50,842 nt of DNA. It comes from Betaproteobacteria bacterium. Lineage in GTDB: Bacteria > Pseudomonadota > Gammaproteobacteria > Burkholderiales > SG8-39. Below are positions 14,757 through 24,772 of the stretch, piece after piece (positions within the stretch are counted from its first letter, which is position 1; each line of letters starts with the position of its first letter). Under the pieces are notes generated by a model. The model made no database searches. It was not told the DNA's origin and saw nothing but the letters and a program-made list of their open reading frames with translations. The translations under genes were made by a program, and so were the position numbers. The DNA is taken from positions 1 through 50,842 of the forward strand of contig CANKMT010000034.1 of the NCBI GenBank assembly GCA_947482825.1, given 5' to 3'.

Positions 14757-15797
14757 ATGAGTATAAAGCAAAACGCCCATTCCGAAGGGCTGCCGGACTT
14801 CCGCAACCTGGGTGTGACCGCGCGCATTCTGGTCGGCGTGAACCTGATCGCGGTCGCCGCCGCCGTGTATGCCGAATCCGGCTTGGCGCGAGGCATGGCG
14901 CGATTCGTCCAGGACGCCGCATTTCTCGAGCCCACACTGCTGGCATCGATCGTTGCCCTGTACGTGCTTTCGCCGGTCCTGGCTTCGATGCGCTCCCTGT
15001 CGGCCAACGCGATCGCGCTTGGCGCCGTCGTGTCGATTGCCGCGAGCGTCTCCTATGCCACACAGGCCGCGAGCGCCACCGGGGTTGTCGATACCGACAA
15101 GATCGCGCGGACGGTTGTGCTGACGGCCCTGGTTGCGGGCGCGTTGCTCGGGTACCTGTGGTTGCGCGCAAAGGCGTTTTCACCGGCGTTGACCGAAGCG
15201 CGCTTGCAGGCGCTGCAGGCGCGCATCAGGCCGCACTTCCTTTTCAACAGCCTGAATGCCGTGCTCTCTCTGATCCGGCGCGATCCCAAGCGCGCGGAAC
15301 GCGCGCTGGAGGATCTGGCCGACCTGTTCAGGGTCCTGATGTCGGACGGACGCAAGTTCGTGCGCCTCGCCGACGAGATCTCGCTGCTTGAGCGCTATGC
15401 GAGCATCGAGCAGCTGCGCCTCGGAGACCGGTTGCGGCTCGCCTGGGACATCGACAGCGCGCCGCAGGATGCGCTGCTGCCGCCTTTGGTCCTGCAGCCG
15501 CTGCTCGAGAACGCGATCTACCACGGCGTCGAACCTGGCACCGGGGCCGGCGAGATCCTCGTGCAGATCGAGGGCCGGGGCGGCCGGGTGTTCGTGCGGC
15601 TGGTCAACCCGTTGCATCCGGGCCCTGCAGAGCGACCCGGCAACCACATGGCGCTGGATAACCTGCGCGAGAGGCTGGCGCTTTTCTTCGATGCCGAGGC
15701 CAAGGTCAGTACGCGGGAGGCCGGGGGGCGCTTCCAGGTCGACATCGAATTTCCGCATCTCACGGAGCGGCCGGCCGGGCAGGCCGAAGCGTCATGA
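14757..15797 (+). CDS. algZ: Sensor histidine kinase, AlgZ/LytS type
   Basis: The 346-residue protein has four predicted membrane helices (about residues 22-38, 60-78, 84-102 and 118-136). A His_kinase domain follows with [14 protein letters not shown], the likely phosphorylated H160, and an ATPase part with [12 protein letters not shown]. This is the HPK8-type found in AlgZ/FimS and LytS. It ends in a four-base overlap with the LytTR regulator gene. The placement between argH (divergent) and hemC is typical of beta- and gammaproteobacteria. Alginate control is not implied; only the family is. Confidence 0.9.
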   Translation: MSIKQNAHSEGLPDFRNLGVTARILVGVNLIAVAAAVYAESGLARGMARFVQDAAFLEPTLLASIVALYVLSPVLASMRSLSANAIALGAVVSIAASVSYATQAASATGVVDTDKIARTVVLTALVAGALLGYLWLRAKAFSPALTEARLQALQARIRPHFLFNSLNAVLSLIRRDPKRAERALEDLADLFRVLMSDGRKFVRLADEISLLERYASIEQLRLGDRLRLAWDIDSAPQDALLPPLVLQPLLENAIYHGVEPGTGAGEILVQIEGRGGRVFVRLVNPLHPGPAERPGNHMALDNLRERLALFFDAEAKVSTREAGGRFQVDIEFPHLTERPAGQAEAS

Positions 15798-16561
15798 GCT
15801 CAAAGCCGCTGCGCGTGTTCCTCGCCGACGACGAGCCGCCGGCAAGGAGCCGTATCCGGGAGTTGCTCGAGGACCTTCGTGCCGAATACCCGACCGAGAT
15901 CGTCGGCGAGGCCGGGAACGGGCCTGAGGTGGTGGAGCGACTGCCCGATAGCGGCGCCGACGTTTTGCTCCTTGACATCAACATGCCTGGGATATCGGGC
16001 CTCGAAGTTGCGCGCCACCTGTCCAGGCTCGAGTCCGGGCCGTCGATCGTCTTCGTGACAGCACATGACGAGCACGCGGTCGAGGCGTTTGAGCTGAACG
16101 CGCTCGACTACCTTCTGAAGCCGGTGCGCGCAGAGCGCCTTGCCGCCGCGCTGCGAAAGGCGCAGCACGCCGGGCCGCCGCCGCCGGCGTCGCTCGAGCG
16201 CGCCCAGTCGGGCCCGCGCGCGCATTTCCCGATTGTCGAGCGCAACCGCATCCATCTCGTCCCGCTGGCGAGCGTCGTGTATTTCAAGGCCGAGCTCAAG
16301 TACGTCACGCTTAGAACACGCGAGCGGGAGCACCTCATCGAGGAATCGCTGGTGTCGCTTGAAAGGGAATTCTCCGACGCGTTCGTCCGCGTCCACCGCA
16401 ACTGCCTCGTGGCGCGCAGTGCGATCGCCGGTTTCGAGCGCGCCGCAAGCGGCGTTGAGGACGAGGCCCACTGGGAGGTGCTGCTCGAGGGCGTTCCGGA
16501 GAGGCTGCCGGTCAGCCGGCGGCAATGGTCCGAGGTCCGCAGCATCCTCGGGGAGAAGTGA
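15794..16561 (+). CDS. algR: LytTR-family response regulator, AlgR type
   Basis: The 255-residue protein has a receiver domain with D12, D13, the phospho-acceptor D61 in DVLLLDINMPG, T in FVTAHDEHAVEAF and the lysine in LLKPVRAERL. A LytTR DNA-binding domain follows from about residue 145, with VPLASVVYFKAELKYVTLRT and FVRVHRNCLVA. It is the cognate regulator of the overlapping histidine kinase gene. The linker is proline-rich (GPPPPAS). hemC follows 29 bases later with its own -10-like box. Confidence 0.92.
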   Translation: MSSKPLRVFLADDEPPARSRIRELLEDLRAEYPTEIVGEAGNGPEVVERLPDSGADVLLLDINMPGISGLEVARHLSRLESGPSIVFVTAHDEHAVEAFELNALDYLLKPVRAERLAAALRKAQHAGPPPPASLERAQSGPRAHFPIVERNRIHLVPLASVVYFKAELKYVTLRTREREHLIEESLVSLEREFSDAFVRVHRNCLVARSAIAGFERAASGVEDEAHWEVLLEGVPERLPVSRRQWSEVRSILGEK

Positions 16562-16569
16562 AGGGCTGG

Positions 16570-16575
16570 TAGAAT
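16570..16575 (+). promoter_or_regulatory. -10-like box before hemC
   Basis: TAGAAT lies 15 bases before the hemC ATG in the short gap after algR. The -35 position has no good match. It may give hemC a start separate from the algZ-algR transcript. Confidence 0.35.
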
Positions 16576-16590
16576 CGCGCCTCCTCCAGC

Positions 16591-17559
16591 ATGGCTGCCT
16601 CCCAGAAAAGCACGCCGACGAGCGCGTCGGGCACACTCCCCGGGCGAATCGTGATCGCCACGCGCGAAAGCCGACTCGCGCTCTGGCAGGCCGAGCACGT
16701 GCGGGCGCGATTGTCTTGCCTTTACGAGAGTTGCCGCGTGGAGCTGCTGCCGATGACGACGCGCGGGGACGAACTGGAGGAGGCCAAGCTTGCGCTCGAA
16801 GGCGGCAAGGGCCTGTTCATCAAGGAACTCGAACTGGCCATGGCCGAGGGCCGCGCCGACCTTGCGGTCCATTCGATGAAAGACGTGCCGGTCGAACTGC
16901 CTGCCGGATTTGCGCTTGCCGCGATCACCGAGCGCGAGGATCCGCGCGATGCGCTGGTGTCCAACCGCTACGCCACGCTCGGCGACCTGCCTGCCGGCGC
17001 AGTCGTGGGCACCTCCAGCCTGCGCCGCGGCGCGCAGATCACCGAGCGCTATCCCGCCCTTTCGATCCGCCCGGTGCGCGGCAACGTCAACACGCGCCTG
17101 GCCAAGCTGGACCGCGGCGACTACGACGCCCTAGTGCTCGCGGCCTCCGGCCTCAAGCGGCTCGGATTCGACTCGCGCATCCGGGATTACCTCTCGATCG
17201 AGCAGAGCCTGCCCGCCGGCGGCCAGGGCGCGCTGGGAATCGAATGCCGCGCCGATCGCGCCGACCTGCTGGCTGCGCTCGCGCCCCTAGCAAACCGCGG
17301 CAGTTCGCTTTGCGTGCGCGCCGAGCGCGCAGTCAGCCGCGCGCTCGGCGGCAATTGCAGTTTCCCGCTCGGCGCCTATGCCGAAATCTGGGGCGATACC
17401 TTGCGCCTGCGGGCGATCGTCGCGGCGCCGGACGCCAAGCGCATCGCGCGCGCCGAGGCGACCGGTACGGCCGATGCGCCCGAGACGCTCGGCACGAAAG
17501 TCGCCGAATTGCTGCGCGAGCGCGGCGCGGCCGAGATCCTGGCCGCGCTCGAGCAGTGA
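16591..17559 (+). CDS. hemC: Porphobilinogen deaminase (hydroxymethylbilane synthase)
   Basis: HemC joins four porphobilinogen units into hydroxymethylbilane. The 322-residue protein has the N-terminal [17 protein letters not shown], the [12 protein letters not shown] substrate loop with the catalytic aspartate, and [12 protein letters not shown]256 in [13 protein letters not shown] carries the dipyrromethane cofactor. The ATG at 16591 gives about 15 extra residues ahead of the conserved start, which is not unusual. hemD follows 19 bases after the stop. Confidence 0.97.
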   Translation: MAASQKSTPTSASGTLPGRIVIATRESRLALWQAEHVRARLSCLYESCRVELLPMTTRGDELEEAKLALEGGKGLFIKELELAMAEGRADLAVHSMKDVPVELPAGFALAAITEREDPRDALVSNRYATLGDLPAGAVVGTSSLRRGAQITERYPALSIRPVRGNVNTRLAKLDRGDYDALVLAASGLKRLGFDSRIRDYLSIEQSLPAGGQGALGIECRADRADLLAALAPLANRGSSLCVRAERAVSRALGGNCSFPLGAYAEIWGDTLRLRAIVAAPDAKRIARAEATGTADAPETLGTKVAELLRERGAAEILAALEQ

Positions 17560-17578
17560 GCGCCTGCCTGCCCGCGGT

Positions 17579-18352
17579 GTGAACGCAAGACCCCTTGCCG
17601 GGCGCTCGATCGTGGTCACCCGGCCGGAGCGCCAGGCCGGGAGCCTGGCACGCCTGATCGACCGAGCCGGTGGCCGAGCGCTGTGTTTCCCGGCCATCGC
17701 CATCGAGCCGCTGCGCAGCCCCGCGCTCGATGACGTGCTGCGCGCGCTCGCATCGTTCCAGCTGGCGGTGTTCATCAGCCGCAATGCCGTGGAGCAGGGC
17801 CTGGCGCGCGCGCGCGAACTCGGGGTCCGGGCTTGTCTGCCGCCAGCGGCCGCCATTGGCGGCGGTACCCGCAAGGCGCTCGAAGCCGAAGGCGTGTTGG
17901 GCGCTGTTGCCCCGGACGGACCGGCCGACAGCGAGGCACTGCTCGCCCTCCCGCAGTTCGAGGCGATGAGTGGCAAGCGCGTGCTGATCTTCCGCGGCGC
18001 CGGGGGGCGCGAGTGGCTGGCGTCCGCGCTGCGATCGCGCGGCGCGATCGTCGAGTACGCCGAGTGCTATCGACGGGCAGTCCCCGCGACCGATGTGCGG
18101 CCACTGCTCGCCGAATGGTCGCGTGGCGCTGTCGATGCGGTCACCGTGTCGAGCGGGGAAAGCCTCGCCAATCTGGCCAGGCTGCTCGGCCAGGCGGGGT
18201 GCGGGCTGCTTCGCGCCACGCCGGTCTTCGTGCCGCACCCGCGCGTGGCGGTCGAGGCCCGTGAGTTGGGCATCGCCGCTGTGGTCGAGGCCGGCGCCGC
18301 GGATGAGGAAATGCTCGGCGCCTTGGTTGCCTATTTCGGCCGCACAGGCTAA
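17579..18352 (+). CDS. hemD: Uroporphyrinogen-III synthase
   Basis: HemD closes hydroxymethylbilane with inversion of ring D to give uroporphyrinogen III. I chose the GTG at 17579, which gives 257 residues and starts just ahead of the conserved LAGRSIVVTRPERQAG. Two similar alpha/beta domains are visible, with FISRNAVEQGLARA, GGGTRKALEAEGV, GKRVLIFRGAGGREWLA, and VTVSSGESLANL. The family is poorly conserved, but the position between hemC and hemX makes the call safe. Confidence 0.92.
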   Translation: MNARPLAGRSIVVTRPERQAGSLARLIDRAGGRALCFPAIAIEPLRSPALDDVLRALASFQLAVFISRNAVEQGLARARELGVRACLPPAAAIGGGTRKALEAEGVLGAVAPDGPADSEALLALPQFEAMSGKRVLIFRGAGGREWLASALRSRGAIVEYAECYRRAVPATDVRPLLAEWSRGAVDAVTVSSGESLANLARLLGQAGCGLLRATPVFVPHPRVAVEARELGIAAVVEAGAADEEMLGALVAYFGRTG

Positions 18353-18376
18353 AACCACGCCAATGCGAGCGCCGAA

Positions 18377-19426
18377 TTGAACGAGACCACGCCTCCAAGC
18401 GCAACCGACGAAGCCGGACAGGCCAGGCGCCGGCGCCGGCTGGCGTCGGGCGCTCTGTTCGCCGTGCTGGTGCTGGCCATGGCCTACGGCTGGTATGACG
18501 CGCGCAGCCGCATCGGCGCGACGCAGGATGAAGTCGCGCGCCGGCTGCATGAAATCGAGGCCGAAAGCCGCGAGGCCAAGTTGCTCGCCCGCCAGGCGCA
18601 GGAGACGATGCGTGAGGCGCAAGGCAAGATCGCGGTCCTCGAAGGCAAGCTCGCCGAGTCGCAGAGCCAGCAGCTTGCGCTGGAATCGCTCTACCAGGAG
18701 CTCTCCCGCAACCGCGACGAGTGGGCGCTGGCCGAAATCGAGCAGGTCCTGACGATCGCTGCCCAGCAGTTGCAGCTCTCGAGCAACGTGCGCGCGGCCC
18801 TGCTGGCGCTGCAACTGGCCGAATCGCGCCTGGCCCGTTCCGACCGCCCGCAGTTCATCCCGGTGCGCAAGGCCATCGCGCGCGACATCGAGCGTTTGCG
18901 CGCGGTGCCGCTGATCGACGTTGCCGGCGTTTCGCTCAAGCTCGACGGTCTGGTCGCCGCGGTGGACAGCCTGCCGCTTGCATTCGACGAGCGCGCGTCC
19001 GACCCGGCCAAGGCGCCCAAGGGCGCGGCGCGCCCCGATTTGCAGGAAGGGTTCCTGCAGCGATTCGGGGCCGAAGTCTGGGGCGAGCTGAAGAGCCTCA
19101 TCCGCATCCGTTCGGTGGACGCGCCGGAGCCGCCGCTGCTTGCGCCGTCGCAGGCTTATTTCCTGCGCGAAAACCTGAAGCTGCGCCTGCTGAACGCCAG
19201 GCTCGCCCTCGCCATGCGCGATGAGGCCGGGTTTCGCGAAGACATGCGCGTTGCCCAGGCCTGGGTGGCCCGCTATTTCGACGCGCGCTCCAAGCCGGCC
19301 GGGGCGTTCGCCGCGCAGGTCAAGCAGCTCGGCGCCACCTCGTTCGCCTTCGAGCTGCCCACGCTCGCCGAAAGCCTCGAGGCCGTGCGCGGTTTCAAGG
19401 CGCGGCGCGAACGCGGCACGCCGTGA
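18377..19426 (+). CDS. hemX: HemX-family membrane-anchored protein
   Basis: The 349-residue protein has a charged N-terminus, one membrane helix (about residues 21-39, ASGALFAVLVLAMAYGWY), then a long coiled coil (residues 45-115) rich in E, Q, R and A, and a helical periplasmic domain. This matches HemX of proteobacteria, which is encoded with hemC and hemD. Although often labelled a uroporphyrinogen-III methyltransferase, this domain lacks methyltransferase motifs. I chose the TTG at 18377: no ATG or GTG allows the full anchor, and the first internal ATG lies within the helix. Start confidence is moderate. Confidence 0.85.
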   Translation: MNETTPPSATDEAGQARRRRRLASGALFAVLVLAMAYGWYDARSRIGATQDEVARRLHEIEAESREAKLLARQAQETMREAQGKIAVLEGKLAESQSQQLALESLYQELSRNRDEWALAEIEQVLTIAAQQLQLSSNVRAALLALQLAESRLARSDRPQFIPVRKAIARDIERLRAVPLIDVAGVSLKLDGLVAAVDSLPLAFDERASDPAKAPKGAARPDLQEGFLQRFGAEVWGELKSLIRIRSVDAPEPPLLAPSQAYFLRENLKLRLLNARLALAMRDEAGFREDMRVAQAWVARYFDARSKPAGAFAAQVKQLGATSFAFELPTLAESLEAVRGFKARRERGTP

Positions 19427-19442
19427 ACCGGCCAGCAGGCGC

Positions 19443-20615
19443 ATGAGGGCCCTGTTCTGGCTGCTGGCGGTGTTTGCCGGCGCGGTGGCCCTTGCGATCA
19501 TCGGGCGCGGCAACGAAGGGTATGCACTCTTCGTCTATCCGCCCTGGCGAGTCGAGCTTTCGCTGATCCTGTTCTTCGTCCTTTTTGCCGCTGCGTTCGG
19601 CGTAGCCTACCTCGTCGTGCGCCTTTTGCACCACACGTTCCAGTTGCCGGTGCATGTGCGCGCTTATCGGCAGCGGGTGCGCGCGACAAAGGCGCGCGAA
19701 GCGCTCCTCGGTTCGGCGCAGGCCTATCTCGAGGGCCGGTTCGCCCGCGCCGAAAGCGACGCGCGGCAAGCGTTCGACGGTGGCGAGTCTCGCGCGCTGG
19801 CCGCGCTTCTGGCCGCGCGAGCCGCGCACCAGCTGCGCGCCCTGGACCGGCGCGACCTGTGGCTCGAGAAATCCGCCGAGTCCGGCGACCCGATGCATGT
19901 GGCAAGGCTCGTGACGCGCGCCGAACTGCTGCTGGAGGATCGCGATTACATCGGTGCGCGCGCAGTGCTCAAGGACCTGCACGGCTCGGGGCCCAAGCAT
20001 ATCGCGACGCTGCGGCTGCTCCTGCGGGCAGAGTTCGGCGCACGCAACTGGGAAGAGGTGCTCAGGCTCACCGGGGTTCTCTTCAAGCGCGACGCCATTT
20101 CGCCCGCGCTATACGACGAATACAAGAGCCAGGCGCTTTTGGAGTTGCTAGCGGGGTTGGAGCATGACGCCGCGGGGCTGGAATCGCGCTGGCGCAAGCT
20201 GTCCGCACGCGACCAGGCTTTGCCCCGCGTGGCGGCCGCCGCTGCGCGGCATGCGGCCGCGGCCGGGCGCCCGGCGCTCGCGCGCGAGATCCTCGAGCGC
20301 GCGCTCGCGCAGGAATGGGTGGGCGCCCTTGTCGACCTTTACGGCGCCTCGGCCGGCGACGACGTGCGTTTGCGCATCGAAAGGGCGGAGCGCTGGCTGC
20401 CGGAACACCCGGGCGATGCACGGCTGCTGCTCGCGCTCGGGCGGCTGTGCGTGAGTGCCGAGCTCTGGGGCAAGGCACAGAACTTCCTCGATGCGAGCCT
20501 GTCGTTCGAACCGGGCCGCGAATCGCATCTCGAACTGGCGCGCCTGTTCGAGAGGCTGGACAAGCCGCAGGATGCGAATCGCCACTACCGGCTCGCCGCG
20601 CAGGCGCAAAGCTGA
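19443..20615 (+). CDS. hemY: HemY-family membrane protein with TPR-like repeats
   Basis: The 390-residue protein has two N-terminal membrane helices (about residues 3-19 and 38-60, LSLILFFVLFAAAFGVAYLVV). A helical repeat region of TPR character follows, e.g. AQAYLEGRFARAESDARQAF and HLELARLFERLDKPQDANRHY. This is the HemY_N family that ends the hemCDXY cluster in proteobacteria. It is not the Gram-positive protoporphyrinogen oxidase also called HemY. A scaffold or quality-control role in haem synthesis has been proposed; nothing in the sequence proves it. The ATG is 17 bases after hemX. Confidence 0.9.
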   Translation: MRALFWLLAVFAGAVALAIIGRGNEGYALFVYPPWRVELSLILFFVLFAAAFGVAYLVVRLLHHTFQLPVHVRAYRQRVRATKAREALLGSAQAYLEGRFARAESDARQAFDGGESRALAALLAARAAHQLRALDRRDLWLEKSAESGDPMHVARLVTRAELLLEDRDYIGARAVLKDLHGSGPKHIATLRLLLRAEFGARNWEEVLRLTGVLFKRDAISPALYDEYKSQALLELLAGLEHDAAGLESRWRKLSARDQALPRVAAAAARHAAAAGRPALAREILERALAQEWVGALVDLYGASAGDDVRLRIERAERWLPEHPGDARLLLALGRLCVSAELWGKAQNFLDASLSFEPGRESHLELARLFERLDKPQDANRHYRLAAQAQS

Positions 20616-20724
20616 CCTCGCCAAGCCCGATTTAAGAACTTTTGTTCCGTAACATCCGCACCAGCATTGGCTCTGCGGTCTGTTCGCGTATCGGCGCCGG
20701 TACATTCCCAGTGCCGCAGGGGAC

Positions 20725-21621
20725 TCAGATCCAGTCGCGTGCGACGAGGAAATCCGAATAGAGCTTTGCTTCGGGCGAACCGGGCTCGGGCGCCCAGCCG
20801 TACTTCCAGTTCACCACCGGCGGCAGCGACATCAGGATCGATTCGGTGCGGCCTCCCGACTGGAGGCCGAACAACGTGCCGCGGTCCCACACGAGGTTGA
20901 ACTCGACGTAGCGGCCGCGCCGGTAGGCCTGGAAGGTCCTTTCGCGTTCCGTGTAGCCCAGGTCGCGGCGCCGTTCGAGGATCGGCACGTAGGCGCTTAG
21001 GAAGGCGTCGCCCACGCTCTTCATCATCGCGAAAGAGAAATCGAACCCGCGTTCGGCGAAATCGTCGAAGAAGATCCCGCCCACGCCGCGCGGCTCCTGG
21101 CGGTGCTTGAGGTAGAAATAGTCGTCGCACCATTTCTTGAAGCGCGGGTGGTAGGCCGGGTCGAAGGGTTCGACACTGGCCTTGCAGGCGGCGTGGAAAT
21201 GGCGCGCGTCCTGCTCGAAACCATAGTAGGGCGTGAGGTCCATGCCGCCGCCGAACCACCACACCGGTGCGGCGCCTTCCTTCGTTGCAACGAAACATCG
21301 AATGTTCATGTGGACGGTCGGGCAATAGGGGTTGCGCGGATGCAGCACCAGCGACACCCCCATCGCATCGAAGCCGCGGCCCGCGAGCTCCGGCCGGCTG
21401 GCCGAGGCCGAGGCGGGAAGCTTTGTGCCCTGCACCCGCGAGAACCCTACGCCGCCACGCTCGAATACGTGGCTGTCCTCGATAATGCGGGTCAGTCCGC
21501 CGCCGCCTTCGGGGCGTTTCCACTCATCGGCACGGAACTGGCCGCCATCGACGGCCTCGAGCGCCGATACGATGCCGGCCTGAAGTCCGGTGAGGTATGC
21601 GTGGACCGCTTGCGAGTCCAC
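20725..21621 (-). CDS. hemF: Oxygen-dependent coproporphyrinogen III oxidase
   Basis: HemF converts coproporphyrinogen III to protoporphyrinogen IX using oxygen, so the organism can make haem aerobically. The 298-residue protein has the conserved blocks [54 protein letters not shown] and the C-terminal [18 protein letters not shown]. The start is the GTG at 21621 (reading [10 protein letters not shown]). It lies six bases downstream of the purD stop on the same strand, so it is probably part of the purH-purD transcript. Confidence 0.97.
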   Translation of the reverse strand: MDSQAVHAYLTGLQAGIVSALEAVDGGQFRADEWKRPEGGGGLTRIIEDSHVFERGGVGFSRVQGTKLPASASASRPELAGRGFDAMGVSLVLHPRNPYCPTVHMNIRCFVATKEGAAPVWWFGGGMDLTPYYGFEQDARHFHAACKASVEPFDPAYHPRFKKWCDDYFYLKHRQEPRGVGGIFFDDFAERGFDFSFAMMKSVGDAFLSAYVPILERRRDLGYTERERTFQAYRRGRYVEFNLVWDRGTLFGLQSGGRTESILMSLPPVVNWKYGWAPEPGSPEAKLYSDFLVARDWI

Positions 21622-21627
21622 GCTGCG

Positions 21628-22923
21628 CTACTTCTTCGCGGCGCGCGCGCTGCCGCCAGTGCGGATCGCGCGATGGCCGATGTCGCTTCGGTATTGCATG
21701 CCGGAAAAGCGGATCGGCTCCAGCGCTTGGTAGGCCCGCTTTTGCGCCAACCTCACGCTGTCGCCGAGCGCGGTGACGCAAAGCACGCGACCGCCGCTGG
21801 TCAACACTTTGTCCCCTTCGAGCCGGGTGCCAGCGTGGAAGACGTGGGCATCCGGCGCCGGCTTCGGAAGGCCTTCGATCGGGTCGTCATTCTTCGGGGC
21901 GTCGGGATAGCCCTGCGCGGCAAGCACAACGCCGAGCGCGCAGCGGCGGTCCCATTCGGCCTCGACTTTGTCGAGGGTTCCGGCCACCGCATGCTCGAGG
22001 AGGTCGAGGAGATCCGACTTCAGGCGCAGGAGGATCGGCTGGGTTTCCGGGTCGCCCATGCGGCAGTTGAATTCGAGCGTCTTCACGCCGCCCGACTTGT
22101 CGATCATCAGGCCGGCGTAGAGGAACCCCGTGTAAGGCAATCCGTCACTTGCCATGCCGGCCACCGCGGGCAGGATGATTTCGCGCATGACCCGCGCGTG
22201 GATTTTTGGCGTGACCACGGGGGCCGGCGAATAGGCGCCCATGCCTCCGGTGTTCGGGCCCTCGTCTGAATCCTTGAGCCTTTTGTGGTCCTGGCTGGTG
22301 GCAAGCGCAAGCACATGCGCGCCGTCGCACATCACGATGAAGCTGGCTTCCTCGCCTTCGAGGCATTCCTCGATCACCACGCGCGCGCCGGCTTCGCCCA
22401 GTTTTTTGCCGCCGAGCATCATTGCGACTGCCGCCTTGGCTTGTTCGACGGTGGCGGCGACCACCACGCCCTTGCCCGCGGCAAGGCCATCGGCCTTGAC
22501 CACGATCGGCGCGGCGTGCCGGTCGATGTGGGCAATCGCTTCGGCCGGGTCAGTGAAAGTGGCGTAGCGCGCGGTCGGAATCGCGTGCCGCACCATGAAC
22601 TGCTTGGCGAAGTCCTTCGACGCTTCGAGCTGGGCGGCCGCTTTGGTCGGGCCGAAGATCCTGAGGCCGCGCGCGCGGAACTCATCGACGATGCCGGCGG
22701 CCAGCGGGGCCTCCGGACCGACGACGGTGATGTGGATGCTTTCCCGCGCGGCAAACGCGGCGAGCGATCTGATATCGGTGAGCGGCACGTTCTCGAGGCC
22801 CTGCTCCTTCGCCGTGCCTGCGTTACCGGGCGCGACGAAGACCTTCTGCACCTTCGGGCTCTGGGCCAGTTTCCAGGCCAGCGCATGCTCACGGCCCCCG
22901 CCGCCGACGACGAGCAGTTTCAT
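21628..22923 (-). CDS. purD: Phosphoribosylamine-glycine ligase (GARS)
   Basis: PurD joins glycine to phosphoribosylamine with ATP in purine synthesis. The 431-residue protein opens with [21 protein letters not shown], followed by the ATP-grasp region with [17 protein letters not shown], then [25 protein letters not shown] and the metal-binding [12 protein letters not shown]. All blocks of a single-function GARS are present. The gene starts one base after the purH stop, which points to co-transcription. Confidence 0.98.
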   Translation of the reverse strand: MKLLVVGGGGREHALAWKLAQSPKVQKVFVAPGNAGTAKEQGLENVPLTDIRSLAAFAARESIHITVVGPEAPLAAGIVDEFRARGLRIFGPTKAAAQLEASKDFAKQFMVRHAIPTARYATFTDPAEAIAHIDRHAAPIVVKADGLAAGKGVVVAATVEQAKAAVAMMLGGKKLGEAGARVVIEECLEGEEASFIVMCDGAHVLALATSQDHKRLKDSDEGPNTGGMGAYSPAPVVTPKIHARVMREIILPAVAGMASDGLPYTGFLYAGLMIDKSGGVKTLEFNCRMGDPETQPILLRLKSDLLDLLEHAVAGTLDKVEAEWDRRCALGVVLAAQGYPDAPKNDDPIEGLPKPAPDAHVFHAGTRLEGDKVLTSGGRVLCVTALGDSVRLAQKRAYQALEPIRFSGMQYRSDIGHRAIRTGGSARAAKK

Positions 22924-22924
22924 G

Positions 22925-24484
22925 TCAGTGCCGGAAATGCCTTGTGGCCGTGAACACCATGGCGATGCCGCGCTCGTCTGCCGCGCCGATCACCTCGTCG
23001 TCGCGCACGCTGCCGCCAGGCTGGATCACCGCGGTGGCGCCGGCGTCGATGACCACATCCAGGCCGTCGCGGAACGGGAAGAACGCATCGGACGCGGCGC
23101 AACTCCCGGCGAGCGTGAGGCCCGCATTGTTCGCCTTGATCGAGGCGATGAGCGCGCTGTCGATGCGACTCATCTGACCGGCCCCGACGCCCAGGGTCAT
23201 AAGGTCCTTGCAGAAGACGATCGCGTTGGATTTTACGAACTTTGCGACGCGCCAGGCGAACAGGAGGTCGCGCATCTCGTCTTGCGTCGGCGCCTTTTTC
23301 GTCACCACCTTGAGGCCGGCGGCCTCGACATTCTTCGCGTCCGGGCCCTGCACCAGCAGCCCGCCGCCGATGCGCTTGAAATCGAAATTCATCGTCGCGT
23401 GCGCGACCGGTACTTCGAGGACCCGCAGGTTCGCTTTGGCGGCAAAGGCCTGCTTCGCCTCGGGCTCCACGCGCGGGGCGATGATCACTTCGGCAAACTG
23501 CTTGCCGACCTGCTCCGCCGTCGCGCGATCGATCACGCGGTTGAAGGCGATGATGCCGCCGAACGCCGAAGTCGGGTCGGTCGAAAAAGCCCTGGTATAC
23601 GCGGCGAGCAGGGTCTCGCCGATCGCCGCACCGCAGGGATTGGCGTGCTTGACGATCACGCAGGCCGGTTCGGCAAAGCTCTTGACGCATTCCCATGCGG
23701 CGTCCGAATCCGCGATGTTGTTGTAGGAGAGGTCCTTGCCCTGGATCTGGCGGTAACGCGCGAGCCCGCCTTCGACCGGACGCTGGTCACGGTAGAACGC
23801 CGCCGCCTGGTGCGGGTTCTCGCCGTAGCGCAGGTCCTGGAGCTTGGCGAACTGGAGATTGAGCACATCCGGAAAGGGCTTGCGCGCATTTTCGGCGTCG
23901 AGGGAAAAGAGGTAGTTGGCGATCGCACCGTCGTAGGCGGCGGTGCGCGCGAACACCTTTTTCGCCAGCGCGAAGCGCGAAGCCGCCGAGACTTCACCGG
24001 TGGCGCGGATCTGCTCGAGCACCATGGCGTAGTCGGCCGGATCGACGACAACCGCCACACTGCCGTGGTTTTTCGCCGCCGCGCGGATCATCGCGGGGCC
24101 CCCGATGTCGATGTTTTCCACCGCGTCTTCCAGCCGGCAATCGGGGTCGGCCACGGTGGCCTGGAAGGGATACAGGTTGACCACGATCAGGTCGATCGGT
24201 TCGATGTCCGCCGAGCGGATGGCGGCCATGTGCTCGCGCGAATCACGCCGCGCAAGGATCCCGCCGTGGATCCGGGGGTGCAGCGTCTTCACGCGGCCGT
24301 CGAGCATCTCCGGGAACCCGGTGTGCGCCGAGACCTCGGTCGTGACGATGGCGGATTTCTCGAGCAGCCTGGCCGTGCCACCCGTCGAGAGGATCTTGAT
24401 GCCCAGGCCGGAAAGCGCCTGCGCGAATTCCACCAACCCGGTCTTGTCGGATACGCTGATCAGCGCCTGGCGGATCTTGTTCAT
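22925..24484 (-). CDS. purH: Bifunctional AICAR formyltransferase/IMP cyclohydrolase
   Basis: PurH carries out the last two steps of IMP synthesis. The 519-residue protein has an N-terminal methylglyoxal-synthase-like IMP cyclohydrolase domain ([42 protein letters not shown]). From about residue 200 it has the formyltransferase domain ([41 protein letters not shown]). The catalytic lysine and histidine block KHANPCG is intact. Order fis-purH-purD-hemF on one strand is conserved in betaproteobacteria. Confidence 0.98.
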   Translation of the reverse strand: MNKIRQALISVSDKTGLVEFAQALSGLGIKILSTGGTARLLEKSAIVTTEVSAHTGFPEMLDGRVKTLHPRIHGGILARRDSREHMAAIRSADIEPIDLIVVNLYPFQATVADPDCRLEDAVENIDIGGPAMIRAAAKNHGSVAVVVDPADYAMVLEQIRATGEVSAASRFALAKKVFARTAAYDGAIANYLFSLDAENARKPFPDVLNLQFAKLQDLRYGENPHQAAAFYRDQRPVEGGLARYRQIQGKDLSYNNIADSDAAWECVKSFAEPACVIVKHANPCGAAIGETLLAAYTRAFSTDPTSAFGGIIAFNRVIDRATAEQVGKQFAEVIIAPRVEPEAKQAFAAKANLRVLEVPVAHATMNFDFKRIGGGLLVQGPDAKNVEAAGLKVVTKKAPTQDEMRDLLFAWRVAKFVKSNAIVFCKDLMTLGVGAGQMSRIDSALIASIKANNAGLTLAGSCAASDAFFPFRDGLDVVIDAGATAVIQPGGSVRDDEVIGAADERGIAMVFTATRHFRH

Positions 24485-24532
24485 GGTTCGGGCGGTGGTA
24501 AGGCCGCGATGGGCTGGCGGCGCGTGCCGTTT

Positions 24533-24772
24533 TCAGCCCTTGATGCGATGCAACTGCATCTTCTTGCGCAGGGTGTTTCGGTCGATGCCGAGCATGGTCG
24601 CCGCCTGCGTGAGATTGCCCTCGGCCTGGCCGAGGACGAGCTCGATCATCGGTTTTTCGACGTTCTTGAGCACCATGTCGTAGATCGAGGTCGGCTTCTC
24701 GCCGTCCATATCCTTGAAATAGCGCTCGAGCGAACGCTTCACCGCGTCGTGAAGTTCGTTGTTCCGCCTCAT
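24533..24772 (-). CDS. fis: DNA-binding protein Fis
   Basis: The 79-residue protein has the Fis architecture: an N-terminal helix pair ending in YDMVLKNVEKPMIELVL and the C-terminal helix-turn-helix GNLTQAATMLGIDRNTLRKKM at residues 52-72. Fis bends DNA and controls rRNA promoters, recombination and chromosome structure. At 79 residues it is shorter than the E. coli protein (98) because the flexible N-terminal arm that activates the Hin/Gin invertases is missing. The ATG overlaps the dusB stop (ATGA), the usual dusB-fis arrangement. Confidence 0.96.
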   Translation of the reverse strand: MRRNNELHDAVKRSLERYFKDMDGEKPTSIYDMVLKNVEKPMIELVLGQAEGNLTQAATMLGIDRNTLRKKMQLHRIKG

